DNA of 64,000 bases, taken from assembly GCA_947504045.1 (NCBI GenBank), contig CANNFY010000001.1, positions 310,001 to 374,000 on the forward strand, read 5' to 3'. The first letter of the stretch is position 1; every line of letters begins with the position of its first letter. Positions 33,436-43,087 of the stretch are shown in pieces. Source of the stretch: an uncultured Maribacter sp. GTDB lineage: Bacteria > Bacteroidota > Bacteroidia > Flavobacteriales > Flavobacteriaceae. Under the pieces are notes generated by a model. The model was not told where the DNA came from. It searched no databases and saw only the letters and a program-made list of their open reading frames with translations. Both the position numbers and the translations under genes were made by a program.

Positions 33436-35835
33436 ATGAATAATCCACTACCAATTTTATTTCTTTTTTTACTAACACAAATAGCATTTTCGCAAAGTGC
33501 AAGTATTACAGGTTCTATTACCGACAATTCTAAAGAACCACTATTAGGAGTAAATGTAATTCTTAACAATACCACAAATGGTGCGCAAACAAACGAAAAT
33601 GGAGATTTTAAAATTGAAAATGTAGATAATGGTCAATACACCATATCAATATCTTATATTGGTTATAAAACCAAAGAAATAGCAGTAAATATTAGCAACA
33701 ACACTCCTATTAACTTAGGTTCTATTATACTTTTAGAGGGTAACGAAATGCTTAATGAAGTAATTGTAGAAGCAAGTAGACCAAATAAATTTTCTAGAAA
33801 AAAGAGTGCTTATGTTTCTAAAATGCCATTAAAAAACATAGACAACTCTCAGGTATACAACACAATTACTAGCCAATTACTTGTTTCCCAATCTGTAAAC
33901 ACTTTTGAAGAAGCCTTAAAAAATGCAGCAGGTATTTCTAAACTATGGTCTTCTACTGGAAGAAGTGGCGATGGTGCTGGCTATTATTCTAGTCGTGGTT
34001 TTGCAGTACAACCACAATTAGTAAATGGGGTAGCAGGTATAACTAATGGTTTTATAAACCCATCCAATGTAGAAAGAGTAGAAGTTATTAAAGGACCTTC
34101 TGGAACTTTATTTGGAAGTTCTGTTACATCTTACGGAGGGTTAATAAATATTATTACCAAAAAACCATACAACAGTACTGGAGGAGAAATTACTGTATCT
34201 GGTGGTTCTAATGATTTTGCAAAAGTAATTGCAGATGTAAATATTACCGATGGAGAAAAAGTATCTTTACGTTTTAATACTGGCTTTCAAAAAGACAATA
34301 GTTTTCAAGATGCAGGCTTTAAAAAATCTGTTTTTATAGCACCATCTTTAACGTATAAGGTAAATAATAATTTAGCTTTAAACTTTTCATACGAAGCTTC
34401 AAATAACGAACAAACCAACGAAACATTTTTATTTTTAAATAGATACGGCACACTAGCATTTAATTCTATTGAGGAATTAGGTTACGACACTAATTTATCT
34501 TTTACAAATAACGATGTAACTATAGAAAATGTAACCCAAAATTACAGAGGCGAAATTGCCTGGAAAATTACAGATAACTGGTCTTCACAAACACTTATAG
34601 CTGGTGGTATTGCAAAATCTAATGGATTTTACACCTATTTATGGAACTATGCAGATTACACAGATCCAAGTGCTCCAGTTGGTACAGAAAATTTTAGCTT
34701 GTACGCTCAAGACACAGATGCAAGAACAAAAACATTAAACCTACAACAGAATTTTACTGGCGATTTTAAATTAGGTGATTTACAAAATAAATTATTAGTT
34801 GGAGTAGACTATTTAGACTCAAAGACTATAGACAATAGTTCTAATTGGGGATATTTACATACTATAAATATTCAAGGCGATTTAATTTTTGGTGAGCCAG
34901 AAATTAATGCTCAAAACCTAAATACTGCATTATCTGGTTTAGGAAATATAGATAGCGATGTTCGTCAAAATATATTTGGCGCTTATATTTCTGATGTTAT
35001 AAATATACTTCCTTCTTTATCTATTATGGGTAGTGTACGTTATGACAGGTTTGACTATCAAGGAGATCAAAAAACAGATGCAGATGACGATACCGAATAT
35101 ACCCAATCTACTTGGTCTCCAAAATTTGGAATAGTTTTTCAACCCATACTTAATGAGGTTTCTATATTTGCAAACTATCAAAATGGATTTTCATATGTTA
35201 ATCCAGAATATGTAACAGATTTTAGTACTGGAGAAACCTTTTTACAATCTTATGATGTAGAAGAAGCTAATCAAATAGAGTTTGGTATTAAAACAAATTT
35301 ATTTCATAACAAGTTAGAAACAACTTTAAGCTACTATAATATAAATGTTGACAATAAATATTATTGGGCAACAAACACACAAGATCTTGCTATAAATAGC
35401 CAAGGAATAGAGTTAGAGTTAAATGCTAGCCCAATTAAAAATCTTAATATACACAGTGGCTTTAGTTATAACGATTCTGAAATTACCGACTCTCCTTCAG
35501 TAACTGGTTTAGAAGGTAACCGTTATGGAGAATCTGGACCAGAAATTACCTATAATTTATGGGCAGATTATAAATTTCTTGAAAAATTTGGTATTGGAGC
35601 AGGGCTTAATGGAGCATCAGAATACGACACAATGGTAGACTATAAAGCAACTACTGGTAGTTTCTACATACCATCTTATACTATTTTTAACGCATCTGTT
35701 TATTATGAAACTGACACTTTTAGATTTAGTATAAAAGGCAACAACCTAAGTAACAAAACTTATTACTCAGGGTGGAGCACCGTAACACCACAACAACAAA
35801 GAGTTATTTTAGGAGCCGTAAATTATAAGTTTTAA
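33436..35835 (+). CDS. TonB-dependent siderophore receptor
   Basis: 799 residues: signal peptide (ending about residue 20), CarboxypepD_reg-like domain (ITGSITDNSKEPLLGVNVIL, 22-110), plug and barrel finishing in NYKF. The plug features NTFEEALKNAAGISK, YYSSRGFAVQPQLVNG and VERVEVIKGPSGTLFG, which mark the FhuA/FpvA-like ferric-siderophore group. The following gene is a PepSY reductase-like membrane protein, a usual partner that releases iron from the siderophore. A promoter with operator-like inverted repeats precedes it. The particular siderophore cannot be told. Confidence 0.9.
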   Translation: MNNPLPILFLFLLTQIAFSQSASITGSITDNSKEPLLGVNVILNNTTNGAQTNENGDFKIENVDNGQYTISISYIGYKTKEIAVNISNNTPINLGSIILLEGNEMLNEVIVEASRPNKFSRKKSAYVSKMPLKNIDNSQVYNTITSQLLVSQSVNTFEEALKNAAGISKLWSSTGRSGDGAGYYSSRGFAVQPQLVNGVAGITNGFINPSNVERVEVIKGPSGTLFGSSVTSYGGLINIITKKPYNSTGGEITVSGGSNDFAKVIADVNITDGEKVSLRFNTGFQKDNSFQDAGFKKSVFIAPSLTYKVNNNLALNFSYEASNNEQTNETFLFLNRYGTLAFNSIEELGYDTNLSFTNNDVTIENVTQNYRGEIAWKITDNWSSQTLIAGGIAKSNGFYTYLWNYADYTDPSAPVGTENFSLYAQDTDARTKTLNLQQNFTGDFKLGDLQNKLLVGVDYLDSKTIDNSSNWGYLHTINIQGDLIFGEPEINAQNLNTALSGLGNIDSDVRQNIFGAYISDVINILPSLSIMGSVRYDRFDYQGDQKTDADDDTEYTQSTWSPKFGIVFQPILNEVSIFANYQNGFSYVNPEYVTDFSTGETFLQSYDVEEANQIEFGIKTNLFHNKLETTLSYYNINVDNKYYWATNTQDLAINSQGIELELNASPIKNLNIHSGFSYNDSEITDSPSVTGLEGNRYGESGPEITYNLWADYKFLEKFGIGAGLNGASEYDTMVDYKATTGSFYIPSYTIFNASVYYETDTFRFSIKGNNLSNKTYYSGWSTVTPQQQRVILGAVNYKF

Positions 35836-35864
35836 ATACACCTACCTTATGTTGCTTAATTAAT

Positions 35865-35890
35865 TCTAGGTGATGTTCCCCCCACCTAGA
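35865..35890 (+). other. 8-bp hairpin between receptor and PepSY genes
   Basis: TCTAGGTG (35865-35872) and CACCTAGA (35883-35890) are perfectly complementary around a ten-base C-rich loop. There is no T-run, so it is not an ordinary terminator; it may separate mRNA levels of the two genes or protect the 3' end of the receptor message. Confidence 0.5.
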
Positions 35891-35924
35891 GTTAATAACC
35901 TTTTATATAAACATACATTTACAA

Positions 35925-37043
35925 GTGAAAAAAGTTATATTCCAACTACATAAAATATTAGGCTTAGTTACTGGTATTGTCGTATTTATTGTTTCTATAA
36001 CTGGCTGCTGTTGGGCTTTTAGAGAAGAAATAGAAAGTCTTTATGATGATTATAAAAAGGTAGAAGTACAAAATAAAGCTATACTAACACCAACTGAAGC
36101 CAAGTTTTATGCTGAAAGAGCATTACCAAATAACACAATTCATGGCACTATATTTAGAAAAGCAGATGATGCTATTGAAGTTATTTTCTATGATGCAGAA
36201 CCAGAATTTTATCAAAGTGTTTTTTTAAATCCTTATACCGGAAAAGTTATACAAATAGATGACCACCTTTCTGGTTTTTTTGCTTTTATTCTAAAAGGGC
36301 ATATGCGTTTATGGTTTCCTAAAAATATAGGAGAACAAGTGGTAGGTGCATCTATATTAATTTTTATACTAATTATTATTTCAGGTTTTATTTTATGGAT
36401 TCCTAAAAAAAGGAAAAATTTAAAACAACGCTTAAAATTTGATTGGAAAAAAACCACTAAATGGAAACGTAAAAATTTTGATTTACACACCGTAATTGGT
36501 TTTTACATTTGCTCTTTTGCTTTAATTCTAGCTTTTACAGGCTCTATGATCTCTTATAACTGGCTTAAATATGTAGTTTACATATCTACTGGCGGAGACA
36601 AAGACCCACGTTTTATAACCCCAGAAAATACCAGCAAACCTATAGTAGATGAGAAAACTGTTCCTATGGATTTTTTAATAACCAAACTTTTAAAAGAGTC
36701 TCCTGAAGCAGATAGTTTTGAATTGCATTACCCTAAAACAAAAGAAGAAAGTATTTATATAGAGGTGTCTAATAATAAAAGTACATTTTACGATTCAGAT
36801 TTTCGATTTTTTGACCAAAATACTTTAGAAGAACTAGAAACTAACAGCATTTACGGAAAATACAAAAATGCAAAAGTAGCCGATAAAATACTACGTATGC
36901 ATTATGATATTCACATAGGAGCTATTGGCGGAATTTTTGGTAAAATAATTGCTTTTTTAGTCAGTTTACTTACAGCTAGTTTGCCTATAACAGGAATATT
37001 ACTTTGGTATGGAAGAAATTATAAAAAGAAAAAAGTTTCGTAA
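35925..37043 (+). CDS. PepSY-associated membrane protein, siderophore reductase-like
   Basis: 372 residues from a GTG start, four membrane helices (about 10-30, 140-160, 190-215, 340-360). The N-terminal LHKILGLVTGIVVFIVSITG, WAFREEI, GHMRLWFP and FDLHTVIGFYICSFALILAF carry the conserved His and Arg of PepSY-TM proteins such as FoxB/FegB. These bind haem and reduce ferric siderophores taken up by the matching receptor. It follows the receptor by 89 nt. Assignment to this family is firm; the reductase function is by family and neighbour. Confidence 0.85.
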   Translation: MKKVIFQLHKILGLVTGIVVFIVSITGCCWAFREEIESLYDDYKKVEVQNKAILTPTEAKFYAERALPNNTIHGTIFRKADDAIEVIFYDAEPEFYQSVFLNPYTGKVIQIDDHLSGFFAFILKGHMRLWFPKNIGEQVVGASILIFILIIISGFILWIPKKRKNLKQRLKFDWKKTTKWKRKNFDLHTVIGFYICSFALILAFTGSMISYNWLKYVVYISTGGDKDPRFITPENTSKPIVDEKTVPMDFLITKLLKESPEADSFELHYPKTKEESIYIEVSNNKSTFYDSDFRFFDQNTLEELETNSIYGKYKNAKVADKILRMHYDIHIGAIGGIFGKIIAFLVSLLTASLPITGILLWYGRNYKKKKVS

Positions 37044-37105
37044 AAACCTACCAAAAACGATCGCTATATTTTTAAATTTGCTCTACTACCATTACATAAA
37101 AAATA

Positions 37106-37597
37106 ATGCAGCGCAAAATTTCTTTAGTAGACGGGCAATATTTACTTCAGAAATTTCCTGGTAAAGGCGGTTGGACGTATGCCAAAATACCCGAAATTAC
37201 TCAAAACAAAAACAACCCTTTTGGCTGGGTAAAAGTAAAAGGCTCTATTGATTCCTATTTGCTAAAACAATATAAACTAATGCCTATGGGAAATGGCAAA
37301 TTGTTTTTACCAGTAAAAGCTGAAATTCGAAAAAAAATTAAAAAACAAGCAGGAGATTATGTGCATATTGTTTTATATGCAGATAACTCTACTTTAGAAA
37401 TTCCGTCCGAAATTTTAGCTTGTTTTAAAAATGAACCCAAACAAGTATTACAAAACTTTACTTCTTTTACCGAAGGGGAACAAAAAATGTATTTAGATTG
37501 GATTTATAAAGCAAAAACGGAAGAAACTAAAGCCAATAGAATTGCAAAAATGCTATTGAATGTAGAGAAAAAAATACGTTTTCAAGATAAAGAATAA
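37106..37597 (+). CDS. YdeI/OmpD-associated family protein (DUF1905)
   Basis: 163 residues. The first 95 match DUF1905 (GGWTYAKIPEI, FGWVKVKGSIDSYLLKQYKLMPMGNG split over two strands, RKKIKKQAGDYVHIVL). The C-terminal part has FTSFTEGEQKMYLDWIYKAK and a conserved basic helix found in the YdeI group. Cytoplasmic, no signal. Proteins of this family have been tied to polymyxin or bacteriocin tolerance in other bacteria; I cannot say whether that applies here. Confidence 0.75.
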   Translation: MQRKISLVDGQYLLQKFPGKGGWTYAKIPEITQNKNNPFGWVKVKGSIDSYLLKQYKLMPMGNGKLFLPVKAEIRKKIKKQAGDYVHIVLYADNSTLEIPSEILACFKNEPKQVLQNFTSFTEGEQKMYLDWIYKAKTEETKANRIAKMLLNVEKKIRFQDKE

Positions 37598-37614
37598 CCT
37601 AATACTAAATTAAT

Positions 37615-38103
37615 ATGCTACACTTAATTGTTGGTAATACAGGGTCCGGAAAAACCACCTACTCTAATACTTTAAAAACAAAAAACAATGGTGTTATTTT
37701 TTCTATTGACAACTGGAATAACACTTTATTTCTATCAGACAAAAAAGAAACTGATGGCTTAGAATGGTTTTTAGAAAGAATTGAAAGAGCAGAAAAAATA
37801 ATTTGCAACTTAATATGTCAATTAGAATCTTCTGGTGTAGACTCTATCTTAGACCTAGGGCTTTCTAAATTAGAACATCGCGAAAAATTTAGAACGTTTG
37901 CTGCATTAAAAGGTTTTAAAACAACTACGCATTTTTTAGATATTTCTAAAGAAATAAGACTGCAGAGAGTATTGCAAAGAAATACAGAAAAAGGAGAAAC
38001 CTTTGCTTTTGAAGTAAGTAAAGAAAATTTTGATTTTATGGAAACTTGGTTTGAAAAACCTTCTGAAATAGAAATGAAAAATGGCATTACAATACAAGAA
38101 TAA
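37615..38103 (+). CDS. Small P-loop ATPase/kinase (AAA_33-like)
   Basis: 162 residues with a Walker A loop at the very start, LIVGNTGSGKTTYSNTL, a FSIDNWNN second element and a conserved RLQRVLQRN lid with arginines, the pattern of small zeta-toxin/AAA_33-like kinases. No substrate can be named. It starts 17 nt after the YdeI-like gene and may be cotranscribed. I see no antitoxin partner, so a toxin role is not supported. Confidence 0.72.
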   Translation: MLHLIVGNTGSGKTTYSNTLKTKNNGVIFSIDNWNNTLFLSDKKETDGLEWFLERIERAEKIICNLICQLESSGVDSILDLGLSKLEHREKFRTFAALKGFKTTTHFLDISKEIRLQRVLQRNTEKGETFAFEVSKENFDFMETWFEKPSEIEMKNGITIQE

Positions 38104-38171
38104 ATTTTATAACTTACCATAGCAAAGAGCTTCCCCCAGCAAAGTATTGTATAACCTTTAATTTATTTGTT

Positions 38172-38543
38172 ATGAAACTAGGAGCATTTTCTATTAGTCT
38201 AACCGTTAAAGACCTTAAAAAATCTAAACAATTTTATGAAAAAATAGGATTTACTGTATTTGCCGGAGAAATGGATAAGCGGTATTTAATTATGAAAAAT
38301 CAAAAAACTTTAATTGGCCTTTTTCAAGACATGTTTAATAAAAACATACTAACTTTTAACCCTGGTTGGGATAACAATGCCCAAAAATTAGATTCGTATA
38401 CCGATATTAGAACTATTCAAAAACAATTACTTGAAAAAGGAATTTCTATTCCTAATAAAATAGACACAACAAAAACAGGTCCTGCAAGTTTTATAATAAC
38501 CGACCCCGACGGTAACCCAATTTTATTTGACCAACATGTATAG
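38172..38543 (+). CDS. VOC (glyoxalase/dioxygenase-fold) family protein
   Basis: 123 residues, one VOC domain: ISLTVKDLKKSKQFYEKIGF at the start, IGLFQDMF in the middle and ITDPDGNPILFDQH at the end. The paired beta-alpha-beta-beta-beta units are clear. Metal ligands of glyoxalase I are not obviously complete, so function (enzyme or binding protein) is open. Preceded by a 68-nt gap and followed by a DUF5995 gene in the same direction. Confidence 0.82.
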   Translation: MKLGAFSISLTVKDLKKSKQFYEKIGFTVFAGEMDKRYLIMKNQKTLIGLFQDMFNKNILTFNPGWDNNAQKLDSYTDIRTIQKQLLEKGISIPNKIDTTKTGPASFIITDPDGNPILFDQHV

Positions 38544-38561
38544 CTTAACTTTTACACAAAC

Positions 38562-39317
38562 ATGCATAAACCTACTACAATATCTGAAGTTTTAGTAGAA
38601 CTAGATCTTATAATTGAAGATGCCATTACTAACAATGATCGTTTGGGCTTATTTGCCTATGTATATAGACGAACAACTGCTGAAGTGCTTAAAGAAGTAG
38701 AACTCGGAAATTTTAAAGACAACGACCAATTGCAGAAAATGGATGTTGCTTTTGCTAATTTATATTTAGAGGCCTACCACAACTATAAAAAAGGGTTACC
38801 TGTAAGCAAATGTTGGGAGTTTTCTTTTAAATGCAAAACAGAACGTCTTACTATTTTACAGCACATTATGCTTGGCATTAATGCACATATAAATTTAGAT
38901 TTGGGTATTGCAACTAGCCAAACCATGAAGGGTAAAGATATTGCCGCTATAGAATCTGATTTTAATAAAGTAAATACCGTTCTTTTTAACATTACCAACG
39001 AGCTTCAAAAAAGATTAGGAAGAGTATCTCCTCTATTATTCTTATTAGATGTTATTGGTGTAAAATCGGATGAACAAATTATAGATTTTAGCATGCGAAA
39101 AGCAAGAGAACAATCTTGGATTAGCGCAATGCATTTACACGCTTTAGATGGTAATGCAAATAAAAAAGCTATTGAAGACCTAGACCAATTAGTAGTCTCT
39201 TTAAGTACAATTATAAAAGCTCCAAAGGCTTTTCTTATAAGAACAGGTTTAAAACTAATTAGCTTTTTTGAAGAAAAAAATGTTGGTAAAATTATCCAAA
39301 GACTAAAAGAGGACTAA
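38562..39317 (+). CDS. DUF5995 family protein
   Basis: 251 residues, all-helical, no signal peptide. The segments RLGLFAYVYRRTTAEVLK, LYLEAYHNYKKG, HIMLGINAHINLDLGIA and SPLLFLLDVIG match the DUF5995 family, in which a conserved His-Asp pair (the AHINLDLG stretch) is typical. The function of that family is not known to me. The stop codon abuts the stop of the convergent response regulator gene. Confidence 0.75.
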   Translation: MHKPTTISEVLVELDLIIEDAITNNDRLGLFAYVYRRTTAEVLKEVELGNFKDNDQLQKMDVAFANLYLEAYHNYKKGLPVSKCWEFSFKCKTERLTILQHIMLGINAHINLDLGIATSQTMKGKDIAAIESDFNKVNTVLFNITNELQKRLGRVSPLLFLLDVIGVKSDEQIIDFSMRKAREQSWISAMHLHALDGNANKKAIEDLDQLVVSLSTIIKAPKAFLIRTGLKLISFFEEKNVGKIIQRLKED

Positions 39318-39995
39318 TTAAATACTAGTTAAATTATAATCTTGGGCTTTTTTAGAAAGCTCCATTAAATTTTTAACCTCCATTTTACGCATTAAATTAA
39401 ACCTATGCGTTTCTACTGTACGCTTACTATTTTGTAATTTTTCTGATATTTCTTTGTTGGTTAGCCCAGATAAAACTAGCTCAAGTACTTTTAACTCTTT
39501 ATTCGTAAGGTTAAAAGGGGTTTCTTTTTCTGCCTCTTTAGTAACTTCTTCAACTATTTCTTTAGAAGGGTTTAATAAATTATTTACAAGCACATTAGAT
39601 ATTGCTCCACTAAAATACTTTCCTCCTTCTCTAACCGTTTGTATAGCCTTAATAAACTCTATTTTACCCGTGTCTTTTAATAAATAACCATTAGCTCCTG
39701 CGCTTACAGATTTTAAGATATATTCTTCAGAATCGTGCATAGAAAGTATAATTGTCTTAACTGCAACATTAGCTTTATTTAATTGCGCTACAGCATCTAT
39801 ACCATTTAAAACAGGCATACGTATATCTATAATTAAAACGTCTGGTTTTTTATCTTTAACCATAGCAATAGCTTCTTGTCCGTTAGAAGCTTCTCCTATA
39901 ACCACTAAGTCCTGCTCGCTCTCTAACAAAGACCTAATACCGTCCCTTACTAAAGAGTGATCATCTGCTAGAACTATGCTTGTAGTTGAATTCAT
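39318..39995 (-). CDS. NarL/FixJ-type response regulator
   Basis: 225 residues. Receiver domain: IVLADDHSLVRDGIRSLL (acidic pocket), DVLIIDIRMPVLNGID (phospho-acceptor Asp), and YLLKDTGKIEF (Lys). The C-terminal LuxR-type HTH has FNLTNKELKVLELVLSGLTN and NSKRTVETHRFNLMRKM as recognition helix. It has no kinase next to it; the HisKA_3-type kinase at 56547-58385 in the nirBD operon is the best partner. Its own promoter carries the nitrate-type palindrome, so it belongs to the nitrate circuit. NarL-family sites are often 7-2-7 inverted heptamers, the same overall size as that palindrome. Confidence 0.88.
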   Translation of the reverse strand: MNSTTSIVLADDHSLVRDGIRSLLESEQDLVVIGEASNGQEAIAMVKDKKPDVLIIDIRMPVLNGIDAVAQLNKANVAVKTIILSMHDSEEYILKSVSAGANGYLLKDTGKIEFIKAIQTVREGGKYFSGAISNVLVNNLLNPSKEIVEEVTKEAEKETPFNLTNKELKVLELVLSGLTNKEISEKLQNSKRTVETHRFNLMRKMEVKNLMELSKKAQDYNLTSI

Positions 39996-40013
39996 AAAAA
40001 AATCAAATTTTTA

Positions 40014-40035
40014 CAAATATAATTTAAAATACGTA
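40014..40035 (-). promoter_or_regulatory. Degenerate nitrate-type palindrome over the response-regulator -7 element
   Basis: TAATTTAAAATACGTA (40020-40035) has one perfect half (TACGTA) and one weak half. Its TA at 40020-40021 is the TA of an exact TATATTTG (40021-40014, minus strand); centre to end is 13.5 nt as at other nitrate promoters. TTTG stands 17 nt upstream of the -7 element. Confidence 0.6.
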
Positions 40036-40110
40036 GTACAAAAAAAGTTACCACAACCACTAAAAAAAATGGCCATGATAACTTGCTCGAAGCAAAGCTT
40101 CTTTTATATC

Positions 40111-41364
40111 TTATTTTTTAGCTGTATTTAAAAACTTAGGCTTTATAATTAACATTGCCCATGCCCAGTTTTGTGTTGATTTAGCTTCTGGATTTCCTGC
40201 TGGATTAGGAAAATCATCACTTTCAAAGAATTGAGAATAACCAGCTACTAACTTATACCCTTTAAATCCTTTTGCAATTACTAAATCTATTTCTGAACCT
40301 AAAGAGTTTTTATCATTAGATGCTTCTGAAAACGTGTGTCCTTTTAAAGAAATATTATACCCTTTACCAACATTAAATTTAGCACCAAGGTTTATGTCTA
40401 CTAAACCATTACCTACTGCATGGTTACCTACATAAAATCTATCCATTAAACCATTAAACTTGTGGTTTGTACCATATAGTGGAAAGAAAGGAGCTGAATC
40501 GTCTTCTGCACCAGAAATAGCCTCAACACCTGCAAGAACTGTAATTTTATCTGATGCTTTAAGAGTAGCATCCAAACTTAATAAAGATGCTCCTTTTACA
40601 TCTACAGCGCCAGCTCTTTCTCCAGATTGTAAGTATGCGTTTGCAGCTAATCCTAATTTACCAAATTTAGCCATTGCATGTACACCTGCAGTTAAAAGGT
40701 TAGATTTATCTTCTGTACCAGCTTGGAATGTAGTGTTCATAATTAAACCGCTAATGCTAAATTTTTCAGACTTTTTACTAATATGTGCAAAAGCTAAGTT
40801 TCTATAAGAAAATAATAATGCGCTGTCATAAATATTATCTCCAAGTGTATTTACAGAGTAACCAGCATCTAAAGCAAAGCTAGCTTTCTTATATTTTAGC
40901 ACCCCAACATCATGCGTACGCGCTTGTTGTGCCCAACCTAGGCCTCCTAATATTCTTTGATCATCATAAGAAAGTGGTTGTCTTCCTAATTTAAAACTCC
41001 AAAATTCTGAAAGTTTTAAATCTGCCCAAGCTTCTTGTATTCTAAAGTTACCATTACCTGAGGCTGCTATTTGAGTTCTATCTCCAAAGTTAAATACCTC
41101 TTGTATACCCACATACATGGTATAACTTTCAGAAATATACTTACTATTTAATGCTACTCTTACAGAGGTTCCTACGTAAGCATCTGTACCCTCACGGCCA
41201 GATAAATTCCCCGCAGGTGCAGCTGTAGCAGGTTGGTAACGGTAATTAAATCCATTATTAAATAATTCCGCTCTTGGTCTAAATTCTCCTTCTAAAGAGA
41301 ACTGAGCTGTTATACATTGCAAAGAAAATAGTGCAATTCCGATTAAAAATAATTGTTTTTTCAT
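40111..41364 (-). CDS. Alginate-export-like outer-membrane porin of the nitrate operon
   Basis: 417 residues with a signal peptide cleaved after QCITA, then alternating beta strands throughout: FSLEGEFRPRAELFNNGF, RIQEAWADLKLSEFWSFKLG, GRQPLSYDDQRILGGLGW, and a final strand ending in phenylalanine and lysines. The RQxxxYDDQR element is typical of the Alginate_exp beta-barrel family. It lies 24 nt after nrtD, so I infer an outer-membrane channel for nitrate or nitrite rather than alginate. Confidence 0.8.
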   Translation of the reverse strand: MKKQLFLIGIALFSLQCITAQFSLEGEFRPRAELFNNGFNYRYQPATAAPAGNLSGREGTDAYVGTSVRVALNSKYISESYTMYVGIQEVFNFGDRTQIAASGNGNFRIQEAWADLKLSEFWSFKLGRQPLSYDDQRILGGLGWAQQARTHDVGVLKYKKASFALDAGYSVNTLGDNIYDSALLFSYRNLAFAHISKKSEKFSISGLIMNTTFQAGTEDKSNLLTAGVHAMAKFGKLGLAANAYLQSGERAGAVDVKGASLLSLDATLKASDKITVLAGVEAISGAEDDSAPFFPLYGTNHKFNGLMDRFYVGNHAVGNGLVDINLGAKFNVGKGYNISLKGHTFSEASNDKNSLGSEIDLVIAKGFKGYKLVAGYSQFFESDDFPNPAGNPEAKSTQNWAWAMLIIKPKFLNTAKK

Positions 41365-41388
41365 AGTGTTAGTTTTTTATTTAGTTTT

Positions 41389-42219
41389 TTAATGTTCTAA
41401 GAAATCAATTAAATGTTTTCTGTATTTATAATAATCGTCGTGTTCTAAAACCGATTTTCTTGTTCTAGGTCTTTCAAAATCTATATTTAGAATATCTCCG
41501 ATTTTTGCTCTTGGACCACTGGTCATCATTACAACACGATCTGCAAGAAAAATTGCTTCATCCACATCATGCGTAATCATAACTGCAGTAATTTTTTCTT
41601 TATTCCATATTTCAATTAAAATATCTTGTAATTCTCCCCTTGTTAAAGAATCTAACATTCCAAAAGGTTCATCTAACAATAAAACTTTAGGTTTTATGGC
41701 AAAGGCTCTTGCTATTCCTACACGTTGTTGCATACCCTGAGATAGTGCTATTGCTTTTTTATCAAAAGAACCATCTAAGCCAACTTTATGTAAATAATAT
41801 TTAGCTATATCTTTTCGTTCTTTTTTTGATGCATGAGGAAAAACTTGGTTTACTCCTAACATTACATTTTCTAAAGCAGTCATCCAAGGCATAAGACTAG
41901 GTGCTTGAAAAATTACACCTCGGTCTGGACCAGGCCCTTTAACAGGATTACCTAATACTGCTATATTTCCTCCTGATATAGGATTTAAACCAGCAATCAT
42001 AGATAACATTGTTGTTTTACCACAACCTGAATGCCCTATAATAGTTACAAACTCTTCTTTTAATATTTGAAGATTTAAATCTTCTAATACCACATAATCT
42101 CCTTTTGGAGTTGGATACACCTTTTTTAAATTATGTAGGTCTAACATTACTTTAGAAGGAAATTCAATTCCGTTTTCTGATAATGCAGTAGCATCTGTAT
42201 TTAATGTTGCTGTTTTCAT
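41389..42219 (-). CDS. nrtD: Nitrate ABC transporter ATP-binding protein (NrtD-like)
   Basis: 276 residues. Walker [12 protein letters not shown], signature [14 protein letters not shown], Walker [20 protein letters not shown] and the switch His in [16 protein letters not shown] are all present. This is the SsuB/NrtCD type. It is the second of two ATPase genes after the permease, 11 nt apart. The signature starts LSQGM rather than LSGGM, a small change that is tolerated in the family. Substrate nitrate is inferred from the surrounding genes. Confidence 0.88.
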   Translation of the reverse strand: MKTATLNTDATALSENGIEFPSKVMLDLHNLKKVYPTPKGDYVVLEDLNLQILKEEFVTIIGHSGCGKTTMLSMIAGLNPISGGNIAVLGNPVKGPGPDRGVIFQAPSLMPWMTALENVMLGVNQVFPHASKKERKDIAKYYLHKVGLDGSFDKKAIALSQGMQQRVGIARAFAIKPKVLLLDEPFGMLDSLTRGELQDILIEIWNKEKITAVMITHDVDEAIFLADRVVMMTSGPRAKIGDILNIDFERPRTRKSVLEHDDYYKYRKHLIDFLEH

Positions 42220-42230
42220 ACTGTGTTTTT

Positions 42231-43070
42231 TTATGCTACAAAGCTTTTTGGACTTATTTCTAGAAGTTCATAAGTTTCATTAGAAACAGATTTACGCTGA
42301 TCACCAATATCCATTAAGTATTCTATAATGGCGTTTCTATTTTTCTTATAGGTTTCATTATCATTTAATGACGTTTTATCTCTTGGCCTTTCAATATTTA
42401 TTTTAAATTCTGGCCCAAGTGTTGCATTTGGTCCTGGTTTAAGAGGAATAATGCGATCTGCCATATAAATACCTTCATCAACATCATTAGTAATTAACAA
42501 AGCGGTACGTTTATCTTTAGACCAAATATTTAATATTTCGTCTTGTAAATTTCCTCTTGTTAATGCATCTAAAGCTCCTAAAGGTTCGTCCATAATTATC
42601 ATTTCTGGATTCATTGCTAAAGCTCTAGCCACAGCAACTCTTTGGCGCATACCACCAGAAAGTTCTTTTGGCTTTTTATTAATTGCCGGAGATAAACTAA
42701 CCATGGCAACATAGTCTTTTACAATAGCCTGTAATTTTTCTTTACTTTCTTTTGGAAAAGCCTCTTTAACAGCCATATAAACATTCTGACCAACGGTAAG
42801 CCAAGGAAGCAAAGAATAATTTTGAAAAATAACGCCACGTTCATGACTGGTATCTGTTACAGGAACTCCTTTAAAAAGAACTTCTCCACTTGTTGGTTTT
42901 ATTAAACCGTTAATTAAATTTACAAGAGTTGTTTTTCCACTTCCAGTAAAACCCACTATAGCTACAAATTCTCCTTCTTCTATAGTTAAGTTAATATTAG
43001 AAAGTACCTCTGTACCACCTGAGGCATCTTCATATGTTTTGCATACATTTTTTAGTTCTAAATAAGCCAT
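42231..43070 (-). CDS. nrtC: Nitrate ABC transporter ATP-binding protein (NrtC-like, without solute-binding fusion)
   Basis: 279 residues. Walker [12 protein letters not shown], signature [19 protein letters not shown], Walker [19 protein letters not shown], and [17 protein letters not shown] where Asn stands in place of the usual switch His. In cyanobacteria NrtC carries a C-terminal solute-binding domain; that is absent here, so the protein is a plain ATPase. The His-to-Asn change at the switch suggests that one of the two ATPase sites of the heterodimer is weak or degenerate. Confidence 0.88.
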   Translation of the reverse strand: MAYLELKNVCKTYEDASGGTEVLSNINLTIEEGEFVAIVGFTGSGKTTLVNLINGLIKPTSGEVLFKGVPVTDTSHERGVIFQNYSLLPWLTVGQNVYMAVKEAFPKESKEKLQAIVKDYVAMVSLSPAINKKPKELSGGMRQRVAVARALAMNPEMIIMDEPLGALDALTRGNLQDEILNIWSKDKRTALLITNDVDEGIYMADRIIPLKPGPNATLGPEFKINIERPRDKTSLNDNETYKKNRNAIIEYLMDIGDQRKSVSNETYELLEISPKSFVA

Positions 43071-43087
43071 AGTCGTAATTTTATTAG

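Noticed and set aside
37615-38103. Small P-loop protein as a zeta toxin
   Set aside because: There is no adjacent antitoxin-sized gene, and the P-loop family is mostly made of ordinary kinases.
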